Origin: Akebia trifoliata
Lineage: Eukaryota; Streptophyta; Magnoliopsida; Ranunculales; Lardizabalaceae
Assembly (NCBI GenBank): GCA_017979445.1
Contig: CM030717.1
Span: 28,833,132-28,897,131 of the forward strand
Direction: 5' to 3'
Length of the DNA: 64,000 bases
Shown: positions 35,174-46,369 of the stretch, piece by piece
How the letters are laid out: each line of letters starts with the position of its first letter
Numbering within the stretch: position 1 is the stretch's first letter
Made by a program: the position numbers and the translations under genes
Notes under the pieces: model-generated
What the model was told of the DNA's origin: nothing
Databases searched by the model: none
What the model saw: the letters and a program-made list of their open reading frames with translations, nothing else

Positions 35174-36245
35174 GTAGGAGAGTCGGTCCATGCAATTAAA
35201 AGAGAGATTCCTTTAACATTCGATATACTCAATAACTGGTTCATTTTTTCTTTACTTGATGGTGGCGAGTTCCACCATGATTAATGTCCTTCTAGTACTA
35301 TAAAAGTAGATGAGAAACTTTCTTTCAAGTTGATCCCAAATGTTTATCGAGTTGGGCTCCAAGAATCGAACGTATTACCACGGAGGGAACGAACGAACTG
35401 TTTCACCATGAAATCGTCATACATACTAGCGTTGTTATAGGTTTCGACGAAGTAGGCAATGTGCTATTTTGGATTTTTCTTTCTTTTTGAACTGTTAAAA
35501 TTTTGGTGGTTGTACCCTGTTGGAAGACATATTTGTTCGATCCATCGAGTATAAGGTTTTGAGTAGAACAATGAGATTGTGGCATACCCTCATATTGAGT
35601 AAGAATGGTGTCAAGGATCATTGTCTATAGTTGTTAAATATATAGCGAGGCGACAAATCCCTATGGTGGGTCTCATATAGTATTTTGTGGGCCAAAATGA
35701 TCTCCTTGTTGTTCATTTTTGCGTGGAGTCATGTACATTTTATGAGTAAATCCTGAAAGATATGAAGGCCCAACGCTAAATTCGATTATTTTTTCCTTTT
35801 GCTCCCAACAGCTGGTTAGGGTAGCAATTTGAACATTTTTTTCCTCAATTGTCTTTGTCAACATGTTGATGATGTCTACCATCTGAGCTAGTAGCTCTTC
35901 CATTGTTAGTGCTCTGATTGTTATCACTACTCTAACAGAAATGTGAGTCTATGATGGGGAAATAATTGATAGAGATCAAGACGATCCCTTGCCTGACTTC
36001 AAATCAAATCTAGAATTTGATGAGTCGTCATCCACACAATGTATACCCATACCAATTTTGTGGCATAGTTTTTGGAATGATGATGGAGAGACTCAACTAG
36101 GTGGGAGCTAACAATCTTTGTCATGGTTCACATCACAAGATGATCCTGATTAACAACATGAATAGATTTAGAGTTGGAAGAAGTGATTTTCTTACCTTTC
36201 TTCCTAGTGGTATTTTTGATAACATTGGTATTGCGAGATGCCATT
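35174..36245 (-). pseudogene. Ty3/gypsy gag, 5' part (right of the CACTA insertion)
   Basis: On the minus strand a gag starts with ATG at about 36241 (MASRNTNVIKN...) and continues through TMEELLAQMVDIINMLTKTI, a coiled coil near 35900. Then come NPKQHI-type and MVKQFVRSLRGN-type gag signatures (about 35440-35360), and finally NLSFNCMDRLS right at the CACTA border. Stops and frameshifts are present. The frame resumes at 22105 on the other side of the CACTA insertion. Confidence 0.8.
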
Positions 36246-36309
36246 GTTGTTGGTGGTGTTTTTGAAGTTGATTGAAAGATGAGAGGCTGAGATTGTCCCA
36301 CCAAAAAAA

Positions 36310-37119
36310 GTTCGACAACAAATTTTACAAATCTACCTTGAGATTTACGAAACAAAATTGTAAATGATTTTGATAAAAATAGATAAACAAATCTCAATGT
36401 TTTCCTCTAATTAATAGTCAAATATAAAAGTAAAGATGGTGACGTATGTGTAACTTTCTTGCCTCCTGACTTCACGTGTGGTTGATTGAGAATGCGACTT
36501 TTGACTTGTAGATGGTTATTTTTTATGCTTGATCTTCTTTAGAGGTTTATTGTAGATCTTCTTCTCACCGGCCTTAGCGATTAATCAGTTAAAAAAGATT
36601 TTTTGTCTTCCAAAGAAGGGCTTTAGACTTGATCTTCTCTTAATCGGACTCTGAGTCTCTTGTGAAGAACTTTGCTCGTCTCTAGATGAGGGCTTGATAA
36701 CTTCTTCTTCTCTAGAGGGAGAACTTCTATCTTTTGAGAAAAAATAATCGTCCGATCTCCCTTTAAATGAAGAAGACATTGATATTTATAGACTTAGGGT
36801 AAATTAACCTTTTCAATTAGGCCCCTAACTTGATAGGTTTTGACTAGTTGATTAGATGTTAACTTTGTCCAATTCTAATTTTATGGATTTTATGGATTTT
36901 TTTATGGGCTTCAATAAGCTGTTTGGGTGTAGAACCCATATTTAATATAAATCATTTATCTTTGATCGGACCATGGGTTTTATCTACGAAACTCAAAATT
37001 CAAGTTAGGGGGCCATTCAATGGACCTAATGTGAATGTGTGGGCCCATTTACGTCTTTGAGGGACTTTCTTGTGATTTATGTGGTTTGTAAGGACCTTCA
37101 CAAAATTTTGACACCTACA
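36310..37119 (-). mobile_element. LTR of the minus-strand gypsy element
   Basis: On the minus strand the LTR begins TGTAGGTGTCAAAATTTTG at 37119, immediately at the stop of the upstream pol frame (KFLKWIL, stop). It has a CTATAAATATCAATG TATA-like box near 36790 and is followed by gag. The end is approximate (about 36310). Confidence 0.65.
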
Positions 37120-37560
37120 ATATCCATTTGAGAAACTTATCGTTAATTGGACTGAGATGTAATTCTTTCGATGTTACGAGATAGTATGCCCCATTAGTGT
37201 ACACGTTTTTCATCACGTGAGGTCCATCCTATTTTAGGTTGAAATCCTACCCAAAATGATTTAAAAGGTTGATTGGTCGTTGCACCACAAGCTCTAAATC
37301 ACCAATTTAGAAGGAACGTGGTCGAACTTTCTTGTTGAATGCACGTGACAAATGGACTTGATAATATTCTAGCCATTGTTGTGCTTCTAACCTCATCTTA
37401 TCCATTGTTTCAAGTTTAACAAGATGCAACTTGATGTTCTCGTCACTAGTTAATCCTTCTTGATTGCGATCCTCAATTAAAGTATACAACGTTCTAAGAG
37501 AATGAAAGCTTCAACTCCATAAACCAAGGTGTAACTTGTAGAAAGCCCTTGATTTTTTTA
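37115..37560 (-). pseudogene. Ty3/gypsy integrase C terminus
   Basis: Read on the minus strand: TLVYGVEAFIL near 37530, then KLETMDKMRLEAQQWLEYYQ, HLSRAFNKKVRPRSF, a broken GDL-like module, and INDKFLKWIL with a stop. This is the end of the gypsy integrase. Frameshifts and stops are present. It stops abruptly at 37560 against unrelated repeat sequence. Confidence 0.8.
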
Positions 37561-38750
37561 CGAACTAGTTTACTTTGCCAAAAATCCACTCTTATTCTTG
37601 AGGTTTGTAGGTTGAAGTAATTAGTAGACTTTTTAGGTTGAATATGATATGAGGATAATAGATTTTATCCAAGATGTTGAAGATGAGTGGTTTTGAAAAA
37701 CTTCATCATTTTACTTCTCCATAAATCCTTTCTTGTTGTTGAGGTTTGAAAGTTGAAGAAGACACAATTTGAAGGTCATAAACTGAAGGTAAAAATACTT
37801 CACCCTAAGGTTGAACATGATTGGTCTTGAGGAAAAAAAATCAAGTGGTGTTAGGTCATTTATTTACTCTCTTAAAGAAGACCTAGGTCAATGGGGGCAT
37901 GGAGCATGGGGTATGTAATATTTACTACTATAATTAGAGAAGGCTGATTAGAAGTGGATCAACACCAAAAATTGAGTGGTCATAAATGCCCCCATTTTTA
38001 TATTTAAATTTAATTTTCTCAGATTCGAAGTCATTTTAGTCAAAAACCCAAGAAGATTGCAACCCATGGCCCTAGAATCACGTTCCTTGATTTTTAATTT
38101 ACATAAATATTCTTTTTTCACTATCTAATGTAGAAAACCTTTTAATCCACATTTTAAATTACAAATAAATCCTTTTGATAGATGTATGTTTGCACATACC
38201 ACGTTCGAGTTAGTTTAAAAACACTAGGAGATATTTCTAATATTATCAATTGAAACGTATGAGGCATATCTAAATCACTCTAAAATAAAATAAAATGGAC
38301 AATGACTGTGAGGGACTCTTTATTGAGAATATGTACCGATTAGTCCCCTAGAAAAGAATACGGACCATTTAAGTCCCACTTAATAAAATATTCCCCAATT
38401 AAGGATCTTTTGAAGATTTTTTTAAGAAAAATACTTGAAATACCCTTTTTAACAACTTTACAAAGTGGTTTAATCTAAAAATATACAAAGTCAAATAAAA
38501 AACTTGAACAATTTATTTGGTTATTAATATTTTTGTGAAAGTAAAAAATAAATATTTTTATTTATTAAAATCTATTTATAAATTCAATATATTTTTATTT
38601 GACTCATTTAAATAGACTTGCTAATTTTTTAGTTGAATCAATTCGATGAACATTCAAGTCGAGTTTTAAAATTATATTTTAATTATTTAAAATTATTTAT
38701 ATTTTTAATAAATATAATATACATAGACCAAATTAGTTTGATGTTAATGA
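37560..38750. other. degenerate repeat region
   Basis: The block AAGACCTAGGTCAATGGGGGC (37877-37897) and the tract at 38300-38480 are related to the inverted ends of the element at 54130-55210. I see no gene. Boundaries are unclear. Confidence 0.4.
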
Positions 38751-38905
38751 CTCATCATCATCATCATCATTTATGTGAGTTAAAAATCACTAATTTTGAG
38801 AAGGAAAAATAAGAAAATAAATTCATTTAAATCTCATCATCATCATTTATGTGAGTTAAAAATCACTAATTTTGAAAAGGGAAAATAAATTCATTTAAAT
38901 CTTTC
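38749..38905 (+). repeat. tandem duplication with (CAT)n
   Basis: Two copies of about 80 bp begin with CATCATCATCAT and continue TTTATGTGAGTTAAAAATCA and AATAAATTCATTTAAATCT. Confidence 0.85.
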
Positions 38906-39949
38906 TTTTCATTGTTATATAAGAGATGACCATAGTCAAGGGACATGTTATTAATTTGAAAACTTAGGATTACTTCAACTATCATCAAATAAACATATTC
39001 TTTAAACCTCAAAATTCATTGAAAGAGTACTAATTAGAGCATTTTCGCTTCAAAATCATTTTTTAGATTAATATTTGATAAAATGAGTATTAAAGAGAGT
39101 CCGTATTTTTTTAGAATGAACTTTTTGATAAAAATTTTCAAAAAAATAAGTCTTTAGGTGTCATCGTCCCAAGTAAAATTGTCACTATCTTGAGTCAATA
39201 GAACATAAATTGTGCTTATGTCGTAAATGGTCACCTCCATTCCTTCACTATTATTGAAGTAGTTAATATGTTCCTGTTAGAAGTGGGACCATTATGTAAC
39301 ATCATCGTCCAACCTGATTTGCTATTGATACGCTTGCTTTGAATGGCCCCTACTAACACCACAAAACATGCATTAAAGTTTACAACTACCGTTATAAATA
39401 GTGTGATGTAGACGTACCCCCTTCACTTTCAGAGGATATTTTAGATACCTTTAGCTTGCCAGAGAGTGTGATGTCTTCTTTTATAGATATATATAAATAA
39501 AAGGAAAAGATACTTGAAGGACTTGACGAAATGACTTTTTTCTAAATAATTCCTAAGTTTTCGGTGATCTTTTAATAATTTATTTAGTAATTTTTCTTTT
39601 TTTAAGAGTCTTGGACCTCATCTCACATGTATATAGGGGTGACAATCTTACCAAGATTCAAAAATTACACGAAATTAGTGAGTTTGGATCAAGTCTAATT
39701 TGGTTTGAACCATACTAATCTCAACCAGTCTAGCACGATTATTAAGTGGGTTGGATTCGGGTTAGTAACATTAATCCATTTTGACAGATTTAATTATTTT
39801 TTTTATTAACATGTAGTTTTAAATATATCAACAATTACTTAAGAATTTTTAAATTATCCATTTGTTATAAGAATTTTTAATATTTATATTATTTTTTAAT
39901 TTTATAAAATATAGAATGTGTTTTAAGATATTTATTTGAAACAAATGAA

Positions 39950-40670
39950 GAAGGATATTCTCTTACTTTTAAACATTTATATGCATTTCTTTAATTATTT
40001 TGATATTTCATTAAGAAAATTGAAGAAAGAAGTTGAGATTTGAATTTTTTTATGATTTCTTTTATAATTTTTTATTTGCAATTATGATTTATGCATTTTG
40101 AGTGTCTCAAGTAGATTTACCCAATATTGAACTAATTTTTTTTTTTTTTTTATATTTATAACGCCGAGTTCACCACTTTTAATTATTGTCGAGTTCGGCA
40201 GTTTTTTTCTTATGAAAATATTGTCGAACTCGACAATAATTAAATAAAAAGTGATGAACTCGACACTAAGTGGTGAGTTTGACACTAAGTAATCAAATGT
40301 TGAACTCGACAAGTTAAATGGTGAACTCAAAACTATTAATTAGTGTCGAGTTCAATAATATTTTCATAAGAAAAAATTCTTTGAACTCGATAGTAATTAA
40401 AATTGGTAAACTCAACATTATAGATGTGAAGTAGATTTTTCATTTTTTTTTTTTCTTTTTTCATTTCTTTGAGTTCGATACTGTGCAACTCTCCTCAAAA
40501 TACCTAAATCAAAGTTGCAAATAAGAAATTATAACTTAATCATCAAAAAAATTCGAATCTCAACTTCATTTTGTATTTTTCTTAATGAAACAACGAAATA
40601 AATAAATAAAATTTCTTCTGAAATTCAATCATCATCTATTTATCTAAAAATTTGATCTTGTTTTATAGGG
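39950..40670. repeat. large imperfect palindrome (foldback element core)
   Basis: The left arm (39950-40230) and right arm (40330-40670) are inverted copies. AAGTTGAGATTTGAATTTTT pairs with the complement of AAAAATTCGAATCTCAACTT, and TTCTTATGAAAATATT pairs with AATATTTTCATAAGAA. The centre is dense in GAACTCGAC and its complement. It is probably the core of a longer terminal-inverted-repeat element reaching about 39430 and 40930. There is no coding capacity. Confidence 0.75.
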
Positions 40671-41045
40671 TTATACATTATAGTAGATCAAATATTAAAG
40701 TTGAAGGTGAAGATAAAATATTATATTAGAGACTGAAGAAGACTAGAGGTAAAAAAATAAAAAAAAAAATCAAGAATTTTATAGGAAGATCAAGAATTTT
40801 ATAGAAAAATCGATAAGTTTTTAATAAATATTGAAGGGGAGTTTATTTAAGTAATTTTTCATTAATTTATTAAAGATGATAAAAGTCAAGGGAGAATATC
40901 ATCAGTTTAAAATCATGGAGAGGGTACTTCAAACATTGATCACAGGCATACCAAAATCAGCCTCATAAATCCTCAATTTCAATTAGATATAGAGAAGGGT
41001 GGCTTTCATTTTGAGACGAAGGCTAATTTGGTAAAATCACACAAA

Positions 41046-42445
41046 AAGTCGAGTGGAAGAACATTCTTCTACGTTTCATGACAAAATTAGGTCAATTTAA
41101 TGTCGTGTCGGTGTGAGTCGTTCGTGCGGAAAGAGAAATGACGATGGTGTGTTAGATTACAATAATGCCCCGATTAAAATATTATGATATTCATAGCTAT
41201 TCCTTGATTGAAAAACAAAATTTTAAGAGGATAGCTTAGCTTTTTGTCACAAATAACTCATTCATATGTTGATGCACACCAAAAATTGGGCGACAATGAA
41301 CCATAAACTTTTGACCACATTTTGTTGGAGATTCAACCCCAAAACCAATTTAATTGATGATTTCTAACCATTAGATTTGAGATCCTAATAATAATTATTT
41401 TATGATGGTTATGAGGTGGATAAGGAGTTGGTTCATGTGTCGTGAAAGATTGTTTTTAAGGAAGATTAGACATTCGCTTGAATCACTTAATCATTTAGAC
41501 ATAGTAAGTAATAGGGATGATATAAATCGTGAGAATAGTCTGGGAGGCCGACTACAAAGCCTTTCAAATTGAATCCTTCCCCTTCTTTTAATGAATGGAG
41601 ACCTAGGTCACTCTCCGTCAGAAGGGTAGGTGGGTATCGCTGTTTTTACCATGCTTTGGTAAGGTTCCATATCATTGAATCATTACGTCTCTCAACGAGT
41701 TGCATTGTATCATTGATCTAATGTTATAATGACTATGTCCAATCTTATTTGCCCTTGCCAACAATTAATAAAAAAATTTAAGGCTCTCTCTCAAGCACAA
41801 ACCTTTCGATTGGTACTAGAACCCATTGGTACAAAATACCAAAGATTATGCTAGGCATTGGCATAAATCTTGAGATGTATAATCTCTCGTGCTACCAATT
41901 CTTTACTTTAACATATCCCCCTCTACTCTAGTTGCAACTCGCCGTAGTGTCCTTATTAGGAGTGTTTAGATCATGCATATCATGAGTACATTAATTGTCA
42001 AAGTCTTTACAAGTGCCGACAAGCATGTCATGCAGACTTCGTCGATATCATCATAGGTGTCATTAGAGTTTTCATTAGCTCAATGGGGATACCTCCAAAC
42101 ATCATTGGAGATTTCGCAAGCACCAGTCGATACACCATTATCACCAATCTTCAATTATCATGTATGCTTTTATTTCATGAGAAAAATGATTGGATACACA
42201 ATAATAACTAATCATTAATGATTTTTATACAAGGAGTAAATAAGAAGGCATGTCAAACAAAGGAGACATGCAGAACATGCACACATCACCTCGAGATTTA
42301 TATCAAGATAAAAAAAAAAGAAATTTGAGAATTCCCATGCACATAAGTTAGCGGGGTGAAGTCAACGTAGAGCATGAATTAACACTAACCTATCATGGAA
42401 CACTCTTATAATATAATATAACGAGTACACGCGCATGCGCGCGCG

Positions 42446-42508
<63 letters not shown>

Positions 42509-42873
42509 GGTCATGATCCATAGACACATAAAGTTACTCATAAAGTCACAACATGTTTTGTCTTATATGGGCAAAAAGGTTCGTAATGGGCTGATTTTTT
42601 GTAAGGATGGTCTCTATGGTGAGGACATTATCCTTGCAAAAAATCAGCCCATTCCAAAATTTCTAACCCCTTCAAAAGTAATTTACAAAAAATGGACTGT
42701 CTAGAATTCTGCAACTTGCTTATAAACATAGGGTTAAAACTTTCATAATGAGCTGATTTTTTGTGAGGATGATCTCTTCACCATAGAGATCATCCTCACA
42801 AAAAATCAGCCAATTTCGAACCTTTTTGCCCATACAAGACAAAACACATTGTAACTTTATGAGTAGCTTTATG
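41046..42873 (+). repeat. 1.8-kb duplicated segment, copy 1
   Basis: Starts AAGTCGAGTGGAAGAACATT and shares order and sequence with 44441-46355 throughout, including the CA/TA microsatellite and the foldback element at its end. No open frame of note. The nature of the segment is unknown. Confidence 0.9.
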
Positions 42874-42888
42874 TGTATGTGGATCCCG
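42508..42888. mobile_element. foldback element, copy 3 (GATCCATAGACACA ends)
   Basis: Terminal inverted repeats GGTCATGATCCATAGACACA and its complement near 42885, followed inward by TTTTGTCTTATATGGGCAAA and two hairpin modules. It lies in a GA/TA microsatellite. Confidence 0.8.
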
Positions 42889-42900
42889 TATATATATATA

Positions 42901-43287
42901 GGGGACGGTTCAGCAGCCCTAAAGTTTGCCAAGTTTGGTGCCAAACATTTTTCAAAATATGGGTTAGAAGCTTTGGAATTAGCTGATTTTTTGTGAGGAT
43001 GATCTCTATGATGAGGAGATCATCCTCACCAAAAATCAGCCTATTCCAAAATTTCTAACCTTATCAAAAGTGATTTACAAAAATTGGACGGTCCACAATT
43101 CTTCAACTTGTAAACTAGGGTTAGAAGTTTCAAAATGAGCTGATTTTTTGTGAGGATGATCTCTTCACCGTAGAGATCATCCTCACAAAAAATCAGCCTA
43201 TTCCAAAACTTTTAACCCCATCAAAGTGATTTACAAAAAATGTTTGGCACCAAACTTGGCAAACTTTAGGACTGCTGAACCACTCCC
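42901..43287. mobile_element. foldback element, copy 4 (GGTTCAGCAGCCC ends)
   Basis: TIRs GGGGACGGTTCAGCAGCCCT and, complemented, GGGAGTGGTTCAGCAGTCCT. Two internal hairpin modules. (TA)n lies on both sides. Confidence 0.85.
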
Positions 43288-43313
43288 ATATATATATATA
43301 TATATATATATAT

Positions 43314-43680
43314 GGGTAGCGTTCAAGGGCAAACTTTTTAGCAAAACTTTTTGGCAAAACATTTTTCAAAACTTGAGTTAGAGGTTTTGGAATGGGCTGA
43401 TTTTTGGTGAGGATGATCTCTACGGTGAGGAGATCATCATCACCAAAAATCAGCCCATTCCAAAACTTCTAACCCCATCAAAAACAATTTACAAAAAATG
43501 GATGGTCCACGATTTTTCAACTTGTAAACATGGGTTAGAAGTTTTGGAATGGGCTGATTTTTGGTGAGGATGATCTCCTCACCGTAGAGATCATCCTCAC
43601 CAAAAATCAGCCCATTCCAAAACCTCTAACTCATGTTTTGAAAAATGTTTTGCCAAAAAGTTGGCCATTGAACGCCCCCC
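43314..43680. mobile_element. foldback element, copy 5 (GCGTTCAAGGGC ends)
   Basis: TIRs GGGTAGCGTTCAAGGGC and, complemented, GGGGGGCGTTCAATGGCC. It contains two hairpins with arms of up to 37 bp. The hairpin at 43541-43623 is a perfect 37-bp inverted repeat around a 9-base loop. It is embedded in (TA)n on both sides. Confidence 0.88.
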
Positions 43681-43698
43681 TATATATATATATATATA

Positions 43699-44060
43699 GA
43701 GGGTCTCATTTAGCACCAAACATTTTGGCCAACATTTTAGCCAATCATTTTTGTCCTACATAGGTTAGAAGTTTTGGAATGGGCTGATTTTTGGTGAGGA
43801 TGATCTCTACGGTGAGGAGATCATCCTCACCAAAAATCAGCCCATTCCAAAACTTCTAGCCCCATGTTTACAAGTTGAAAAATCGTGGACCGTCCATTTT
43901 TTGTAAACTATTTTTGATGGGGTTAAAAGTTTTGGAATGGGCTGATTTTTGGTGATGATGATCTCCTCACCGTAAGGATCATCCTCACCAAAAATCAGCC
44001 CATTCCAAAACCTCTAACCCATGTTTTGAAAAATGTTTTGCCAAAATGTTTGTTGCTAAA
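43699..44060. mobile_element. foldback element, copy 6 (TTTAGCACCAAACA ends)
   Basis: Left end GGGTCTCATTTAGCACCAAA; right end GTTTGTTGCTAAA, truncated where copy 7 begins. Two near-perfect hairpin modules. Confidence 0.8.
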
Positions 44061-44352
44061 CATTCCAAAACCTCTATGGTGAGGAAGTCATCCTCACAAA
44101 AAATCAACTCATTCTAAAATTTCTAACCCTAATTTATAAGTTGAAGAATCATTAATCGTCAATTTTTTACTGTTAGTTTGTAATTATTTTTAATGGGGTT
44201 TGAAGTTTCGGAATGGACTGATTTTTTGTGAAGACGATCTACTCACCATAGAAACCATCCTCACAAAAAATCAGCTCATTCTAAAACTTTTTAGTCATAT
44301 AAGACAAAACTTTGCCTAAAACATTGTCCACAATTTTGTCTACCGGACACTG
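44061..44352. mobile_element. foldback element, copy 7, left-truncated
   Basis: Begins inside a module (CATTCCAAAACCTCTATGG) and ends in the GTCATATAAGACAAAACTTT terminal type. From about 44092 to 44440 it matches 48950-49306, so element plus flank were duplicated. Confidence 0.7.
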
Positions 44353-45923
44353 CTCATATATAAATTCACAAATAGTTATAAAACATTGTGTAATATAAAT
44401 GTGACAAATGTAAGATGACCAACACGTAGGATAGTAATTGAAGTCGAGTGGAAGGACATTCTTCTATGTAGCATGACAAAATTAGGTCAATTTGATGTCA
44501 TGTCGGTGTGAGTCGTTCGTGCGGAAAGAGAAATGACGATGGTCTGTTAGATTACAATAATGCCCCGATTAAAATATTATGATATTCATAGCTATTCCTT
44601 GATTGGAAAAACAAAATTTTACGAGGATAGCTTAGATTTTTTGTCACAAATAACTCATTCATGTGTTGATGCACACCAAAAATTGAGCGACAATGAACCA
44701 TAAACTTTTGACCACATTTTGTTGGAGATTCAACCCCAAAACCAATTTGATTGATGATTTCTAACCGTTAGATTTGAGAACCTAATAATAATTGTTTTAT
44801 GATGGTTATGAGGTGGATAAGGAGTTGGTTCATGTGTCGTGAAAGACTGTTTTTAAGGAAGATTTGACATCCACTCGAATCACTTGCTTAGTCATTTAGA
44901 CATAGTAAGTAATAGGGATGATATTAATCGTGAGAATAGTCTGGGAGGCCGACTACGGGACCTTTCAAATTGAATCCTTCCCCTTCTTTTAATGAATGGA
45001 GACCTAGGTCACTCTCACAAGGGTAGGTAGGTAACGTTGTTTTTACCCTACTTTAGTAAGGTTCCATATCGTTGAATCATTACGCCTCTCAACGAGTTGC
45101 ATTGTATCATTGATCTAATGATATGATGACTATGTCCAATCTTATTTGCCCTTGTCAACAATTAATGAAAAATTTAGGGCTCTTTCTCATGTACAAATCT
45201 TTCAATTGGTATTAGAACCCATTGGTACAAAATACCAAAGATTACGCTAGGCATTGGCATAAATCTTGAGATGTATATTCTCTCATGCTACCAATTCTTT
45301 ACTTTAACATATCCCCCTCTACTCTAGTAGCAACTCATCTTAGTGTCTTTATCGGGAGTGTTTATTTATTTATTTATTTTTAGTTTTTGTAACTGAGGGA
45401 GTATCCCATCAACACTCTCAAGTAAGTGTTTTCCGGAAGTGTTTAGATCATGCATATCATGGGTACATTAATTGTTAGAGTCATTACAAGTGCCAACAAG
45501 TATTTGTCATGCGGACGTCGTCAATAGCATCATAGGTGCCATCAAAGTTATCATAAACTCAATGGGGATATCTCACAAACATCATTGGAGATTTTGCAAT
45601 TACCAATCGATACACAATTATCGCCAATCTTCAATTATCACATATGCTTCCATTTCATGAGAAAAATGCTTGGATACACAATAATAACTAATCATCAATG
45701 ATTTTTATATAAAGAATAAATAAGAAGGCATGTCAAACAAAGGAGACATTCAGAACATGCACATATCACCTTGAAATTTATATCAAGATAAGAAAAATAA
45801 ATTTGAGTATTCCCATACACATAAGTTGGCGAGGTGATGTCAACATAGAGCATGAAATAACACTAACCTGTCATGGAACACTCTTATAATATAATATATC
45901 GTGCACGCACATGCGCGCGCGCG

Positions 45924-45947
45924 TACACACACACACACACACACACA

Positions 45948-45990
<43 letters not shown>
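45924..45990 (+). repeat. (CA)n(TA)n microsatellite
   Basis: CA repeats run into TA repeats. The corresponding tract in copy 1 is at 42432-42492. Confidence 0.95.
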
Positions 45991-45991
<1 letters not shown>

Positions 45992-46355
45992 GGCAAAGAT
46001 CCATAGACACAAAGGTATTCATAAAGTTACAACATGTTTTGTCTTATATGGAAAAAAATATTCAGAATGAGCTGATTTTTTGAAAAGATGATCTCTATGA
46101 TGAGGGGATCATCCTTGCAAAAAATCACCTTATTCCAAAACTTCTAACTCCCATCAAAAATGGTTTACAAAAAATGGACTATTTAGACTTCTTCAACTTG
46201 CTTGTAAACATGGGGCTAAAACTTTCATAATGGGTTGATTTTTTATGAGGATGATCTCCTCACCATAGGGATCATCCTCACAAAAAATCAGTCCATTCCG
46301 AACCTTTTTGTCCATATAAGATAAAACACGTTCTAGTTTTATGAGTAGCTTTATG
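45991..46355. mobile_element. foldback element, copy 8
   Basis: Same terminal type as copy 3 (GATCCATAGACACA); part of the 1.8-kb duplication. Confidence 0.75.
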
Positions 46356-46369
46356 TTATAGTTTTTGCC

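Larger units (their letters stand above)
44441..46355 (+). repeat. 1.8-kb duplicated segment, copy 2
   Basis: Homologous to 41046-42873. It has an extra stretch of about 75 bp near 45360-45440 (TTTATTTATTTATTTTTAG...GTAACTGAGGGAGTATCCC) flanked by GAGTGTTTA and AAGTGTTTA, which looks like a small insertion with target duplication. Confidence 0.9.

Noticed and set aside
45840..46083. Three overlapping open frames of His-Thr, Val-Cys and Ala-Arg repeats
   Set aside because: They are frames through the (CA)n(TA)n microsatellite.
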